Made by a program: the position numbers and the translations under genes
NCBI GenBank assembly: GCA_014871385.1
Contig: CM026426.1
Coordinates: forward strand, 90,130,893 to 90,194,892
DNA length: 64,000 nt
Reading direction: 5' to 3'
From: Ceratodon purpureus
Lineage: Eukaryota > Streptophyta > Bryopsida > Pseudoditrichales > Ditrichaceae
The notes under the pieces: model-generated
The model's database searches: none
What the model saw: only the letters and a program-made list of their open reading frames with translations
Told to the model about the DNA's origin: nothing
In this document: one piece after another, positions 11,401-22,639 of the stretch
How positions within the stretch are numbered: position 1 is the first letter of the stretch
How the letters are laid out: every line of letters begins with the position of its first letter

Positions 11401-11924
11401 TGTATTCTCAGTCTTACACTACTGTTATTTGTTATTGAGCTATATTTTTTCTTTGCAAGATTGCAGACATGTTGAAATTGACTAGAGTTTTGGAAACCAA
11501 TTTATTATTACATAATGCTTGAGAGGAGGGTGGACTATTTTCTTGTGATAGTGCATGTCGTGGAGGAACTGATTTTCTACGCTCTTGTGAGATTTGACCA
11601 GGTTTATCTCCGGCCTCAAGGTGATTTGCGACTGATCGTTGCACACTTGTTTGTGGTTTCTGCAGGCTTTTCCACGTCCTTGAGAGCCAGGCGCTGTTGA
11701 TAAAGTCACCGGATTAGTTTTTGGAAGGCTACATATCTGATGTATTCAAATTTCGAAGTGTTAATAAATCACCAACTTTGTACAGAATCAATGATCTCAA
11801 CTGTGTACATTTCATGAGTGTTCGGGTACTGTAGATATGCAGCGATCCTAAATGAACATCTGCAGTGGTAGATTCAGCTCCGGGAATAACATGGTGATCA
11901 AGATGCGTTGATCAACTAATTGAA

Positions 11925-12215
11925 CATTTCAGAACCAAACATTTCAGAACCGAACATTTCAGAACTGAACATTTCAGAACCAAACATGCATGTCGAAGTG
12001 AAAAACATCTGTCGCCGCATACTGGACTTAGTATTCGTAGATTTTGGACTTTGATATGTCACTCCCGTGAATCCAAAGTGTAGATCCTACTCCAGTAAAT
12101 ACTTCGATTTCATAGATCCTATTCCAGTAAATACTTCGATGTCATAGATCCTATTCCAGTAAATACTTCAATTTCATAGATCCTATTCCAGTAAATACTT
12201 CGATTTCATAGATCT
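11925..12215. repeat. Subterminal tandem repeats of the CACTA element
   Basis: Four to five copies of GAACATTTCAGAACC(A/G)AAC between about 11920 and 11985, then four copies of a ~34-bp unit containing TAGATCCTA(T/C)TCCAGTAAA between about 12081 and 12215. Direct short repeats near the ends are the usual transposase-binding arrays of CACTA elements. Confidence 0.75.
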
Positions 12216-12969
12216 CACTAAGACAGCAGGGGAGACCAAAGCAAGAGATAACTGTCCACAGTGTCCGAAAACAAGATGTCCGATTCAAGAGGACACAGTA
12301 AGAGATCTCTCTTAAGTTTCTCTTCCTGGGCAGTGCGTTTTCCTTGTAGTGCGCGCAGTCTGTAGCGGTTTTTGATTCCGTGGAGTGCGATGCTGAATTC
12401 TTGCGAAGGTAAGTGCGAGGTTGTATTATCTTGATTTGTGTCAATTATGACTAAAATCCATTCCACCCCGTTGATCACTACTATCTAAAAAAATATTAGG
12501 TAGGTGTCATGGGCTAATCACATTGTGGACAAAAGGGGACAACTACGGGTAGTTGATGCATTGAAATGAAATCCTTTTTCTGGATCTTGTGACCGTTGAT
12601 AGACTACAGTGATTCAATTTCCCGTACTCCGGTTGTTTTTGAAGTTAATATCAGGAATCACATCTTGTCTTCTACCCATGTTTACCGTGCATTGCTTTTA
12701 GAGTACGAGTCCCTCCTAAATGGATAAAGAACTTGGATACAGAATAATAAACTTTTGGATTTTGTTAAGTCGGCAAGTCATTTAAATATTTGTAACAAAT
12801 CATGTGATCGACTTGATGTGTTTGTTACTCTCTAAATTCTAATTTCTTTTTTTTTTTTACTTTTTTTTCTTCGTTTATCTATACCCAGCTTTATGTTACC
12901 TCTCTTGTCAAAGTAGTGAATGAAATTGGACAATGCTTCAAGACTTAATCACTCTAGCTTGATCAGATA

Positions 12970-14650
12970 GCATGAAAGCAGCCAAGTTGGTTTTACGAAT
13001 AAGTATTGACGTCATCGTCAGGTATTTGCTTATGCAGCCAGGATGGACAGACCAGTTTACAAGGGGGAAAGGAAATGGTTCAAACGTGAAAAGGGTCTAC
13101 CACATCGAGGTTTCCTACCTAGTCCAGGGGGTCTTCCGGAGTCGATCGCATCAGAAGAGGAGTGCACAGCAAGATGGGGTGAACGAAAAGGAAAGAACGG
13201 ATACACCATCCCCAAAACTTACGTGAATTACCAAGCATTGAAGACACGATATGAACAGATTCATCAAAGACCGATGGGATCCAGAGTACCCTTGTACTTT
13301 GTGTTGGGGTGGATCGCAGAGGAGAAACACGGAGCTCAAAACATTGACTGGGCTACTTTCGCGACTTGGAAAAGTAACAACCACGATGGTCCATTTGAGG
13401 AATTAAAAGAGAGAACAGCCCGTACGGTTGGGAAGGATTAGGAGCGACTTCTGCAAGGTATTCCAAAGTCAAGGGGTCGTCCTAGTAGGGAATCCAGGAG
13501 CAAGGCAAACGCAAGTAACTACGGTACACCTACAACGCAGTTGGAGGAAGTTTTTTCAGGACAGAGCAATCACATGCAGGTATGGTTTACCATTACCACG
13601 GGACCTAAATAATTTTACTTTTTTTTTCGTTTTCGCATGTGAGGTTGTGCCTAATCAGTGTATAACTCCTGTTTGTTTCACACCTTTGGATTCTCGAAGC
13701 AAGGAATCAATGCTCAAGGATGCCATTCATCGGGTAAAAGAAGATCTGCACTCTCTTTGAAAAGAGACGGAGATCCGAACATAAGTGGCAGACTCAGGAG
13801 AAACCCTCCCCGCCGTTGCACCGCAGCATTTGCAGAGACTACAAGTTCGACGGAGCATTTTGGACCTGGTAGATGGAGTCAGGGGTTTTTGTCTTCCAGT
13901 TGATCTATTTTCTTCGACGTTGTCTGTTGTTACTTGACATATAATTCAAAAATAGTTTGAAGATTTTAGGTTTCAAATGGCCTAATATAAATGATAATTA
14001 ATCCTCATTTTTGTGATTCTAAACGTGAATGTTGCAGAGTCAATCGGCTTCAATCTTAATACGGCAAATAAAAATAGGGACTGTGAGAACGTTGACATTT
14101 CGATATATTTTAATTGACTTAGTTGGATGTCATGACACCCATATCTGTGCAGATGAAGCTAAAGACACTGACATCTACGGCACAGACAAATATCAGATGG
14201 AGAAACCAGACGCCACGAGTACTGGAAAAAGCTGGAGAGGACTGTTCTACATGAATGGATCTCCGGAAAGGAATCAGCCTCTCATGTATCTCAATTCAGT
14301 TAGCCAGTTCGACTTCCGTTGAATATGTTTGGAGTTATTTGTACGGCGACTTCAGCAACTACTAAGAAGATGTGAAATTCAGTTCACTTCGTCACGTTTT
14401 CACTGCTAGTTTACGTGAAGGTTACCGTGCAAATTTATCTCCGACTCAAGAAATAAGTTCCTATGAAGTAGAATGTGGACAACAACGTGGACTATTCTCT
14501 TTTTTCTTTTTATTAAAAAATTATCATATAATATAGTACTCATTGATGTTTCCTTGTGAGACGTTGTTGCAGACGTCAGCAATCCTAATGCAGCGCTGAT
14601 GGAACAGAATGAGGTGGATAAGGCCAATGCGGTGGTCCATGGGGTATTGA
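12970..14650 (+). CDS. Unknown multi-exon gene fragment
   Basis: An exon-like segment opens after TTGCTTATGCAG (about 13038). It contains a 132-codon frame from 13043 to 13441 encoding a basic protein with Trp, Lys and Arg clusters; family not recognised. Later coding-like pieces lie at about 13700-13890, 14150-14322 (after TGTGCAG) and 14572-14650 (after GTTGCAG), the last ending exactly where a CACTA terminus starts at 14651. The insertion may therefore have truncated this gene. Exon joins and function are uncertain. Confidence 0.3.
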
Positions 14651-14680
14651 CACTACTAGAAAAGTTAGCTGGTAATCAAC
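14651..14680 (+). repeat. Left CACTA terminus of the outer element
   Basis: CACTACTAGAAAAGTTAGC preceded by TGA. The motif fits the superfamily terminus and lies beyond the 3' end of the minus-strand TNPA-like gene, as the inner element's terminus does beside its own TNPA-like gene. Confidence 0.55.
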
Positions 14681-14689
14681 TGTTACGGA

Positions 14690-15717
14690 AGGGAATTCTC
14701 TTGATGAAAGTTGTTGACTCGGACTTCTTGATTTGGACATGGGGAAGATTTCTTAGTTGATTCAAAGTACCGGGGCCATGGCGTTCTAGGTCCGCTTGCC
14801 ACATCGACTGGTTCTGCTGACTGGTCTGCCAGGGGGGGCATCTGAGTGTGATGCGATACGTGGCATGTCCTGGAGGATAGATCCCCTGACTTAGGCGGCG
14901 AGAACCGGGCTGACGTCCGGTGTTACGACAATTGGGAGGGTCAGTAACTGATGTGATTGATGATGGCCTCTGCGGTTTATGACAGAGTCTGCTTGGTTGA
15001 CGTCCGGGCCACCTCGGACTTAGGCTGTGCATGTTACCCGGTTGAGGTACCTGATGTAGAGGACGAGGACCGCCCAGATGTTGACATCCGCCTCATGTAT
15101 TGATACCCGGTTTTTTTGGTATCGGGTGATTTCGACGTGTGGCTTGCGATGAACGACATGTGTTGATCAACCTACTGGTTCAGATCTGGCGACGTGTGCG
15201 GACTTGGGAGGTTGTCGGGAATTGGCCACTGAATTCTGGATTGAACACGGTAAAGAGTTCCGTACATTCATGGTTATGCGGTGGCGGTTGAGAAAATGAA
15301 ATGCGTACGCGGAAAATCTAGAGAATAATTACAAAAGTGAAACTGTGCTTTAACTGCAAAACGATACCATGGTAGGCAAATTGATAGGCACATTGATTTA
15401 ATATTAATAGAGCGACATGGAGGCATCCGGCTCAACAACGGACCAGTACAGAATATATTTCAGTGCCATCCAAAATTCGGGTGAATCAAAGTAGGCAATT
15501 TGCGGTGCTGCAACGAGTCCAGATCATGTGATTACATAGAGTGTGTAGCAACTCATTGGTACCAACCGCACAACCTCAACGGTAGTTGCATACTCTGAAT
15601 ATGGTGTTTCACAAGAGACTGCTGATCACAAACAACCTCCGAACACGTAGTCTGTGCAATATAGTCCGACAATGACATCCTAATATTAGTCAGAGGCATA
15701 ATGTTCACGTCCCAGTT
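14690..15717. other. Subterminal region of outer CACTA, no gene
   Basis: G+C-richer than most spacers here. Several open frames on either strand but none resembles a known protein. It lies between the CACTA terminus and the end of the TNPA-like gene. Confidence 0.4.
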
Positions 15718-16341
15718 TCAGAGAAGGAGTACGTTGTGAATTTTGAGGGTGACATTCCGAATCGTAACGCCACCGTTAGTGAATAAAATCCATGCGCTGC
15801 AGTTTATTGGATCGCAACGCCGGGGATCTGAAAACATATTGCCATCTGAGGTAGGAAGCACTCGCCCTTCATGACCTGCATCCAAACTTAAGGCACGGAT
15901 TAGGGTGACATAAGAGGCGGCATGGTGAACTTTGAGGGAATTGACGGCAAACTGTAGATGACGACAGGCGGGACTATGATTCAGGCATGGTTGGGAAGCG
16001 ATCGCATACCCATTTAAGACTGTGAAAATGATCCCAGGGACATTCATGCACTAGTCAGTTCTAACCCGTGGCTCGGAATTCCGGTTGCTTTTCTGCTGCA
16101 CGGGGGCTTGTTGCCGAGGCACCTCTAAGGCTGCCACGGTTGTGTCCTCCACAGGTTGCTGTGCAGTCGGAGCGACCTGAACATGTAGAGCAAATCGTAA
16201 GTATGCATTTACATTACGAAGACAGCCTTCACTATAGATCGGTGAGTGATGTAACTTACCGCCCCTCGAGCTCTAAGGGCATCAATGCTTGTTGACACTG
16301 CCGAGTCCTGACGTGGAGGGGAGAGTGTTTTGGACGTGCAT

Positions 16342-16675
16342 TGTTGGAAATATGTAAAGAAACGATGAATTGAGAAGAAAGAGACAGACTCACAAGATCA
16401 TGCAGACATAGCGCTTCACTACAAGAGTAATATGTTTATTGCTTAAACATTGGCAGTACAAGAGATGATTTCAATAACGCATCATGTCAAGTTTAAGTAG
16501 CTGAGGGATCTTGATCAGTTCGGTAATATAACAACCTAATCATCAGCTACTAATCATCAGCTACTAATCATCAGCTACGTAACTAACTTGATTCTGCACC
16601 GAAATACTCAGATAGTATTTTCTATTTCATATATATGCATACATGGTATGCCGCCATGTCACCGTAATTTCAACA
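16342..16675 (-). repeat. 3' LTR of the defective Copia element
   Basis: 334 bp; on the plus strand TGTTGGAAAT...TTTCAACA. Contains three copies of a 14-bp CTACTAATCATCAG-type microrepeat. On the minus strand it is preceded by the purine-rich CTCAGGGAGGG, the polypurine tract. Confidence 0.9.
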
Positions 16676-16734
16676 CCCTCCCTGAGACCAGTAAGTACTA
16701 GTACGAAGTGGTCTCCAGCATGAGGTGATATGAA

Positions 16735-19290
16735 TTAAGCTGTAGCAGCTGTGGGTATCGGTAGCAAACCAATATAGGTTCGGAGCAAGGAAAAGTGATC
16801 AAAAGGCAATGCTTTCGTAAAGAGATCAGCAAGCTGTTTGAGCGTTGGAATGTACTGAATATCAATAGCACCCGTGCATTGATGCTCCCGAATGAAATGA
16901 AACACAATATTGATATGCTTAGTACGACGGTGGAACTCAGGATTATGCACCAATCTGATGGCACTTTGATTGTCGGAGAAGAGTCGTGTGGCCTGTGACT
17001 GTTCAAAGCGAAGGTTTGAGAGCAAACGGCGATGCCAGATAATATCTTTCGTGGTAGAACCAGCAGGGATATACTCTGCCTCGGTTGTTGAGGTGGCCAC
17101 GCACTGTTGTTTCCGGCTGCACCATGCCACAGGAGCACCGCTAAGTAGGAGAATGGTGCTGGTGCGAGACTTGCGATCGGTGATGTCGCCTGCATAGTCT
17201 GCATCTCCATATCCTTCGAGCAGAAGAGGTCCGTCATGTTGGCCGAAACAAAGCCCGAGGTTCAAAGTACCTGCAAGATAGCGAAAGATCCTCATAACTG
17301 CATGATAATGCGAGTGCTGTGGATTCGCTGTGAACTGAGCCACCATGCTCACAGCATAACTTATGTCAGGTCGACTGAGTGTTTGGGCAAAGAGTAGGCA
17401 TCCCACAGCAGCTGAATAGAGAAATGGAGGCTGAAACGGCTCACTGGTGTCGTCAAGTTTGACATTTGGGTCGGCAGGGGTGCTTAAAGGAGTGCAGTCA
17501 GCAAGTCCAAAGCGTGTCAAAATGCGGCGAAGGTAGATTGCTTGGTGGATAAAAATCCGTCCTTCGGTTGGCAAACAGAAGATGTGCAAGCCAACGTACA
17601 AATCTGCAGATGAACGAGTAATAGCAAAATGGTCCTCTATATATTGAATAAGCTGCTGTAATCGTGTGGGTGAAGAACAGCATGCAAGGCCATCGTCCAC
17701 AAAGAGTGTGACAATGAGGCGTGGCTCATCCTTGGAAATGTAAACACATGGATCCGCCTCGGTAGGAGCAAGATCAAATTTCGCAAGAAACTCATCAACG
17801 ACTGGTTCCAGATACGACCAGATTGCTTAAGGCCATATAAAGTTTTCTGAAGAAGACAAACAAGGGGAGAATCACTCTGGCTTGGTACCTCAAATCCTTA
17901 GGGTTGTAACATATAGATAACGGTATCAAGAATGCCATGGAGAAAAGCTGCCTGGATATCGAACTGGACAATGTCCATGTGCTGCTGAGCGGCAATGGCA
18001 AGCACTGGTATGGATTCATACTTCACAACCAGACTAAAAGTCTGGTCATAGTCTATGCCGTGTTGCTGGGTGTAACCTTTTGCAACAAGGCGTGCCTTGA
18101 ACTTTGCCAGAGATCCGTCAGAGTGTGTTTTCACGCGGTAAACCCATTTGCACTTGACTGGTTTACGATCACATGGCAGAGGCACAAGACGCCAAGTCTT
18201 ATTTTTGAGTAAAGAGTCATACTCGGCTTTCATTGCTGCACGCCATTCGGAGGAGTGCTGGCTAGCAATCGCATCGGCGTACGTATCAGGGTCGTCAGGA
18301 ATATGAGTGCTGGCAACCAGGCCTGCAAAAGCATGGCACGATGTAATCCCGTAAGTGGGTGGGCGCGCTGCGAACGCACGTGGGTCGAGGTGAGTGAGCT
18401 CGAGGTACAGGTGAGATGCATGAGGCAATATTGGCTGATTCCAAAGTGCCGTTGCAATCAAGCATGGTATCCAGCGGCACATCCAGATCATCTTGCATAA
18501 TTTCAGGCATAGTGACTAGTGGCTGAGTGGAGATCGAGGCGTGCTGTGGAGGCAACGGGAAGTCACCAGCTGTAGTAGACGTTGCAGGACCAAAAACGAC
18601 ATCATGGAAAGTGAATAATCCTGAAAAGACTTCCGGCGTTGTTTGACCAGGAACAGAAAATTCGTCAAAAATAACATCACGGCTCACAATAATTCTTTGG
18701 CGCTTAGAATCCCAAAGTCGATAAGCCTTGGTGTCGCTACAGTAGCTAACAAAAATAGTTTTGAAGCTCTTCGGATCCAGCTTGTGCCTGTTCATCTTCG
18801 GGATGTGAGCATATGCAACGCATCCAAAGATGCGTAAATGGGAGACTGAAGGGACGTCGCCTGTCCAAAGCTCATAGGGAGTTTTGTGTGATCGTGTTCG
18901 AGATGCCGTGCGGTTTAGCAGATAGGCGGCTGCTTGGGTTGCTTCTCCCCAGAGGTTGAGTTGGAGCTGCTTAGCATGGAGCATAGTGCGTACACATTCA
19001 ACCAATGTGCGGTTGTCTCGCTCTGCGCTCCCAATTTGCTCAGGAATATATGGAGCTGTTAGCTCGTGGCGAATAAATGAGTCAGTGAGAAACATTCTAA
19101 ACTCTTTGCCTAAAAACTCGCCGTCTCTGTCACTTCGAATCTGCTGAATGTGATTTCCGGTTTGCTGAGGTATAAGCTTGCAAAGTGTTTTGAAACGGTC
19201 CAAAACGTCTGATTTTTGTCTGATGCAGTAGACAAACCGGTAGCCAGAGAAGTCGTCTTTAAATAAAACGAAGTAGCGTGCTTTGTAGTG
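16735..19290 (-). pseudogene. Copia pol remnant (integrase core, RT, RNase H)
   Basis: Frames on the minus strand in pol order. From 19290 to about 18500: integrase core (YFVLFKDDFSGY, then RSDRDGEF and later GYCS-type C-terminal sequence). From 18491 to 17898: reverse transcriptase start (KWVYRVK, ARLVAKGYTQ, DIQAAFLHG) ending in a stop after YMLQP. From about 17720 to 16735: RT with FVDD at about 17700 and RNase H (GDADYAGD, STTEAEY, DNQSAIRL, RTKHI). Frame breaks at about 18300 and 17900-17700 and the lost 5' portion make it inactive. Confidence 0.85.
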
Positions 19291-19300
19291 AAAAAAAAAA

Positions 19301-19515
19301 TGATTAGTAGCTGATGATTAGGTTGTTATATTACCGAACTGATCAAGATCCCTCAGCTACTTAAACTTGACATGATGCGTTATTGAAATCATCTCTTGTA
19401 CTGCCAATGTTTAAGCAATAAACATATTACTCTTGTAGTGAAGCGATGTGTCTGCATGATCTTGTGAGTCTGTCTCTTTCTTCTCAATTCATCGTTTCTT
19501 TACATATTTCCAACA
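19301..19515 (+). repeat. Inverted partial LTR copy
   Basis: 215 bp matching the U5-side two thirds of the LTR but in the opposite orientation to the other two copies, ending TTTCCAACA at 19515. A run of ten A (19291-19300) marks the junction with pol. Confidence 0.9.
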
Positions 19516-19529
19516 GGTTATGGGCCCAC
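19516..19529 (+). promoter_or_regulatory. Primer-binding site for an initiator-tRNA-Met half molecule
   Basis: GGTTATGGGCCCAC directly follows the LTR end. It is complementary to the anticodon stem-loop of plant initiator tRNA-Met (GUGGGCCCAUAACC), not to its 3' end. Internal (half-tRNA) priming is established for Drosophila copia and yeast Ty5. Confidence 0.75.
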
Positions 19530-19650
19530 GCTATGCTAGCACCTGTGCAGGACATAGTGTAGAAATCGAAACTGATTTATCAAGCATATAGTCTGTTTCT
19601 TTTTCTCCACCTACTCCTCCGTATCCTTTCACTGAGAGAAACAAATCATT

Positions 19651-19941
19651 TGAGAAGAAAGAGACAGACTCACAAGATCATGCAGACACAGCGCTTCACT
19701 ACAAGAGTAATATGTTTATTGCTTAAACATTGGCAGTACAAGAGATGATTTCAATAATGCATCATGTCAAGTTTAAGTAGCTGAGGGATCTTGATCAGTT
19801 CATTAATATAACAACCTAATCATCAGCTACTAATCATCAGCTACGTAACTAACTTGATTCTGCACCGAAATACTCAGATAGTATTTTCTATTTCATATAT
19901 ATGCATACATGGTATGCCGCCATGTCACCGTAATTTCAACA
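19651..19941 (-). repeat. Truncated 5' LTR of the defective Copia element
   Basis: About 291 bp in the same orientation as 16342-16675 but lacking the terminal ~28 bp on the left. Only two copies of the CTACTAATCATCAG microrepeat. The right end ...TTTCAACA abuts the TGCAT duplication. Confidence 0.85.
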
Positions 19942-22639
19942 TGCATTTCCTCCTGCGGATGCGTGGTTGCGTCCCTTCGCCGCATTGTGTGGAGCTGTTC
20001 TTCCAGCGTTGCGATGAGCACCTGCCCGTCCGGCGTATCACCCACTCGGCTGAGACAAAGATCTGATATCTGTTTACGGAGATATCTGATAAATTGGAGA
20101 ACAGGGTTCAAGGATAAGACAAGGGGATCTCCCGGTGCCTCATCAGGATCGTGTTCTTCCGGGGCAGGAGAGTGAGACACCAATGGTATGCGGTTCGGTA
20201 AGTCATTGGCGTCCAGAGCTTCTTCGCCAGAATCTTGTTGCGACTATACTGAAAAATTACTCGGGCACCCTCCACCAATGGAACTCGAGGTGCTCCCGGA
20301 TGTCCGCAATGCAGACGTAGACTTTGATCGTTTGGAGGCACCGCGACCCTTGCCCGAGTAGCCCTTATCTCGTGTCATTTCGTCGGAGCTAGAGAACGTT
20401 CCAGCTGCGCCCTTAGTTTTTCCTTGATGCCAACCTCTCCTAAAGGCCCCGTCCTACCCTTCGTGCGCCTGGCATGCATTCGCAAACTTCATCTGCTCCA
20501 ACTTCATGCGAAACTTGTCAGATGCCTTCATCTTCACGAGTTTGCTCCAGGTTGACTCTGGAACCCATCGAGGGCGGTCTTGCTTTGCCTTTATCATCTT
20601 CATTAGCTTGTGCCTGTACGACGAGAGAGCCCCTCCGATTCGGGTTCTCAACCAAGACTGGTTCACATCTGCGCTGTACTCGAAATCTTTGCTCAGTCTC
20701 CACAGCAGAATCTGCATTAGATGGAACAGCCGCTGCCGGATGTCTATGTACGAAGGATCCAATCCACGGACGACTTTCGCTAAGGCGTCGTTCCATATGG
20801 TCTGCCGTCGTCATTGACGTGGACATACTGTGGTTTCTTCCCCTGTGATTCTCGTGACTCTGCTTGCTCCTCCCTCTCCAATTCCCGTTCCCTTCTTTCC
20901 CTTCGTAGAGCGCTCTCCCGTTTTAGAGACATCCCGGACATCAGCCAAGAGCTTCGTTTTCCTGTTGACCCCTGCTCCCGAGGCGCGCTCATGATGCTCT
21001 CCACTTTCTTCACGTGCGAGGTGTCCAAGGATGCGTTTGGGGCGTGCCGGTCTGAAACTCCACAGCGTTTAGCTGGGGGGGTTCCGGGTGAAGGACTTCG
21101 TCGCGCTCCACGGGGTAGACCTTTGTCTTTACGAGAGGACTTCCCATTCTTGCGCTCACCGTGACGGCGATCAGATTCGATGCTCGTATCGAAGTCTCTA
21201 TCCCGAGAATCACGAGAGCGTCTCTGAGATCGTCTTCGACGTCTGGGACTTCTGCGGCTCCTACGCCTTGGTTCAAGGGAGGACGAAGACCTTGAGTAGC
21301 TACGATCCCTGCGACGGCGACCATCGCGGCGACGTCTTCCCTGTATCGTGAAGAGACGATCAGAGGTCATTGGGCCCTCGTTAATTGTGAGTATGACAGC
21401 GCATATGATTACGATGCATTTGCTCATAAACCATGTGAAGGAAATGCGCCATCATGCAAAACCGTTAGCATCAATAATCCGGATTGAAGAGAGGAGCTGC
21501 AGTTCATGACAAATTTCATACGGGGATCATGCATTTCGGTTGAACGTGTGTACCTCTTTGGATTCACGCGAGCGGGTCAGCGAGTGAGTCTCCGAACGAC
21601 GAGGCCTCCTTGATTTACTCGATACCGTGTCCTGGCGGACGAGTCCATCGTCGGATGAGGGAATAAGGTAAGCTTCGTCATAGCCGTTACCCATGCTGGC
21701 GTTTCCTCTCCCTGCCAGTGCGCTTGGTGCACTTGACTGCGAGCGATCACCTGTGCCTTCAATGTTCGCTGCTGGAATTGCCCCGTTCAAGTGGTGTCAA
21801 ACAAACTCAAGATCATCGCCGAGATCACACGTCTCTTGCGCCAGACATTCTGATTCACCTGAAGGCACCAACTCAAATCGCAACGATGATCAGCGGGCCA
21901 CTAGAAGGGTAGACGACAGGTCAGCACCACGATGAGACGAATGTTCGTTGCTTAATAAACCACTTCGTAGAGCATTCACATCATCGGGGGTTAATACGTT
22001 ATACATGCCCGAGGGTTTAGAAAGATCAGCGAAAGTACTATTTAATCGGGACCGCGAGTACAGGCACTATACAATCATAAGTACTACATGAGCAATTAGT
22101 GGGATAGTAAAGACATGCGTAGTGGCGACTGAGAGAGGAGTTAACATTTACCTAAAACACAGAAGGGCTCTTAATTTGGCTACGCGTCAGAGTTCCTTAC
22201 TATCAGGAGTGGTTGTAATGCTGGAATTCAATAGCAAAACATAGACAGTAGGGATAAGTGACCCAGGCTCACCCAGGACCCTAATGACGAAGGTTTCAGA
22301 GGATGTTCACACTGTGACGACATGGAACGGATGCAAGTGCGAAAAAGAGAGTTGAGACGCACCTGGAGGGTCGACACTTTTAGGGGCGGGCGGAGGACAC
22401 TTCCTCGGCGGGAGTAACGGTGAAGTGGACGCCGTGTTCTTCCTAGACGTGGCTGCGTACTCCTGTAAGACCTCTGCGCACGCATCTTGAGGGACTGGAC
22501 TTGACTTTCCGGCCCTGCTTTGCAACGATCCAGCAGTGTCAGAGGACTTCTGTTTCACCTTTCCGTGCTTTGCATCTGTGACAAGAGTAGAGTCTTTGCG
22601 TAACGAGGTAGAGTCTGGGCCGGCCGCCGTCTTCTCCAT

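Larger units (their letters stand above)
9720..12351. mobile_element. Non-autonomous CACTA element, TSD CGC
   Basis: Left end CACTACAAGGAAAACCC at 9720; right end CGTTTTCCTTGTAGTG ending at 12351. Flanking CGC duplications at 9717-9719 and 12352-12354. Removing the element plus one CGC restores GTTCACCCGCGCAGTC, which aligns with the uninterrupted tandem copies at about 8890 and 9285, so the two ends are well supported. An additional inward-facing terminus lies at 10462-10478. No transposase gene is visible. The interior holds apparent gene pieces with splice sites and, near the right end, two sets of short tandem repeats typical of CACTA subterminal regions. Confidence 0.8.
16342..19941 (-). 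mobile_element. Rearranged, defective Ty1/Copia element, TSD TGCAT
   Basis: Reads on the minus strand. Complete 3' LTR at 16342-16675 (334 bp, ends TGTTG...CAACA), polypurine tract just inside it, pol remnants at 16735-19290, then an inverted LTR piece with primer-binding site (19301-19529) and a truncated same-orientation LTR (19651-19941). TGCAT flanks the whole block (16337-16341 and 19942-19946), so it entered as one unit or was rearranged after entry. gag, protease and the start of integrase are missing. LTR copies are nearly identical, so the event is recent. Confidence 0.85.
15718..22639 (-). pseudogene. TNPA-like CACTA protein gene, outer element (Transposase_24-like)
   Basis: Second protein gene of a CACTA element, probably a DNA-binding partner of TNP2. 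Exons seen on the minus strand: 22639-22363 (start Met, Ser/Lys-rich, donor GTGCGT), 21790-21554 (Ser/Arg-rich), 21340 to about 20450 (very Arg/Ser-rich RS-type stretch, then a Transposase_24-like domain at 20762-20454 with RWVPESTWSKLV and a terminal HEG), 20183-19942 (coiled-coil-like ATLEEQLHTM), 16176-16066 (exactly 37 codons) and 16019-15718 (DUF8039-like end, stop at 15718). There is a frame shift near 20775, and a Copia element (16342-19941) sits in an exon: removing it with one TGCAT copy restores a continuous frame. The gene is therefore dead. Confidence 0.6.

Noticed and set aside
16535-16580. CRISPR-like short repeats (CTACTAATCATCAG three times)
   Set aside because: Directly adjacent microrepeats inside an LTR, no spacers.
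19516-19545. tRNA gene, from similarity to the tRNA-Met anticodon arm
   Set aside because: Only the 14-nt anticodon segment matches, in complement, next to an LTR end: a primer-binding site.
20518-20848. Plus-strand frames opposite the TNPA-like domain
   Set aside because: Shadows of the minus-strand Transposase_24-like exon.
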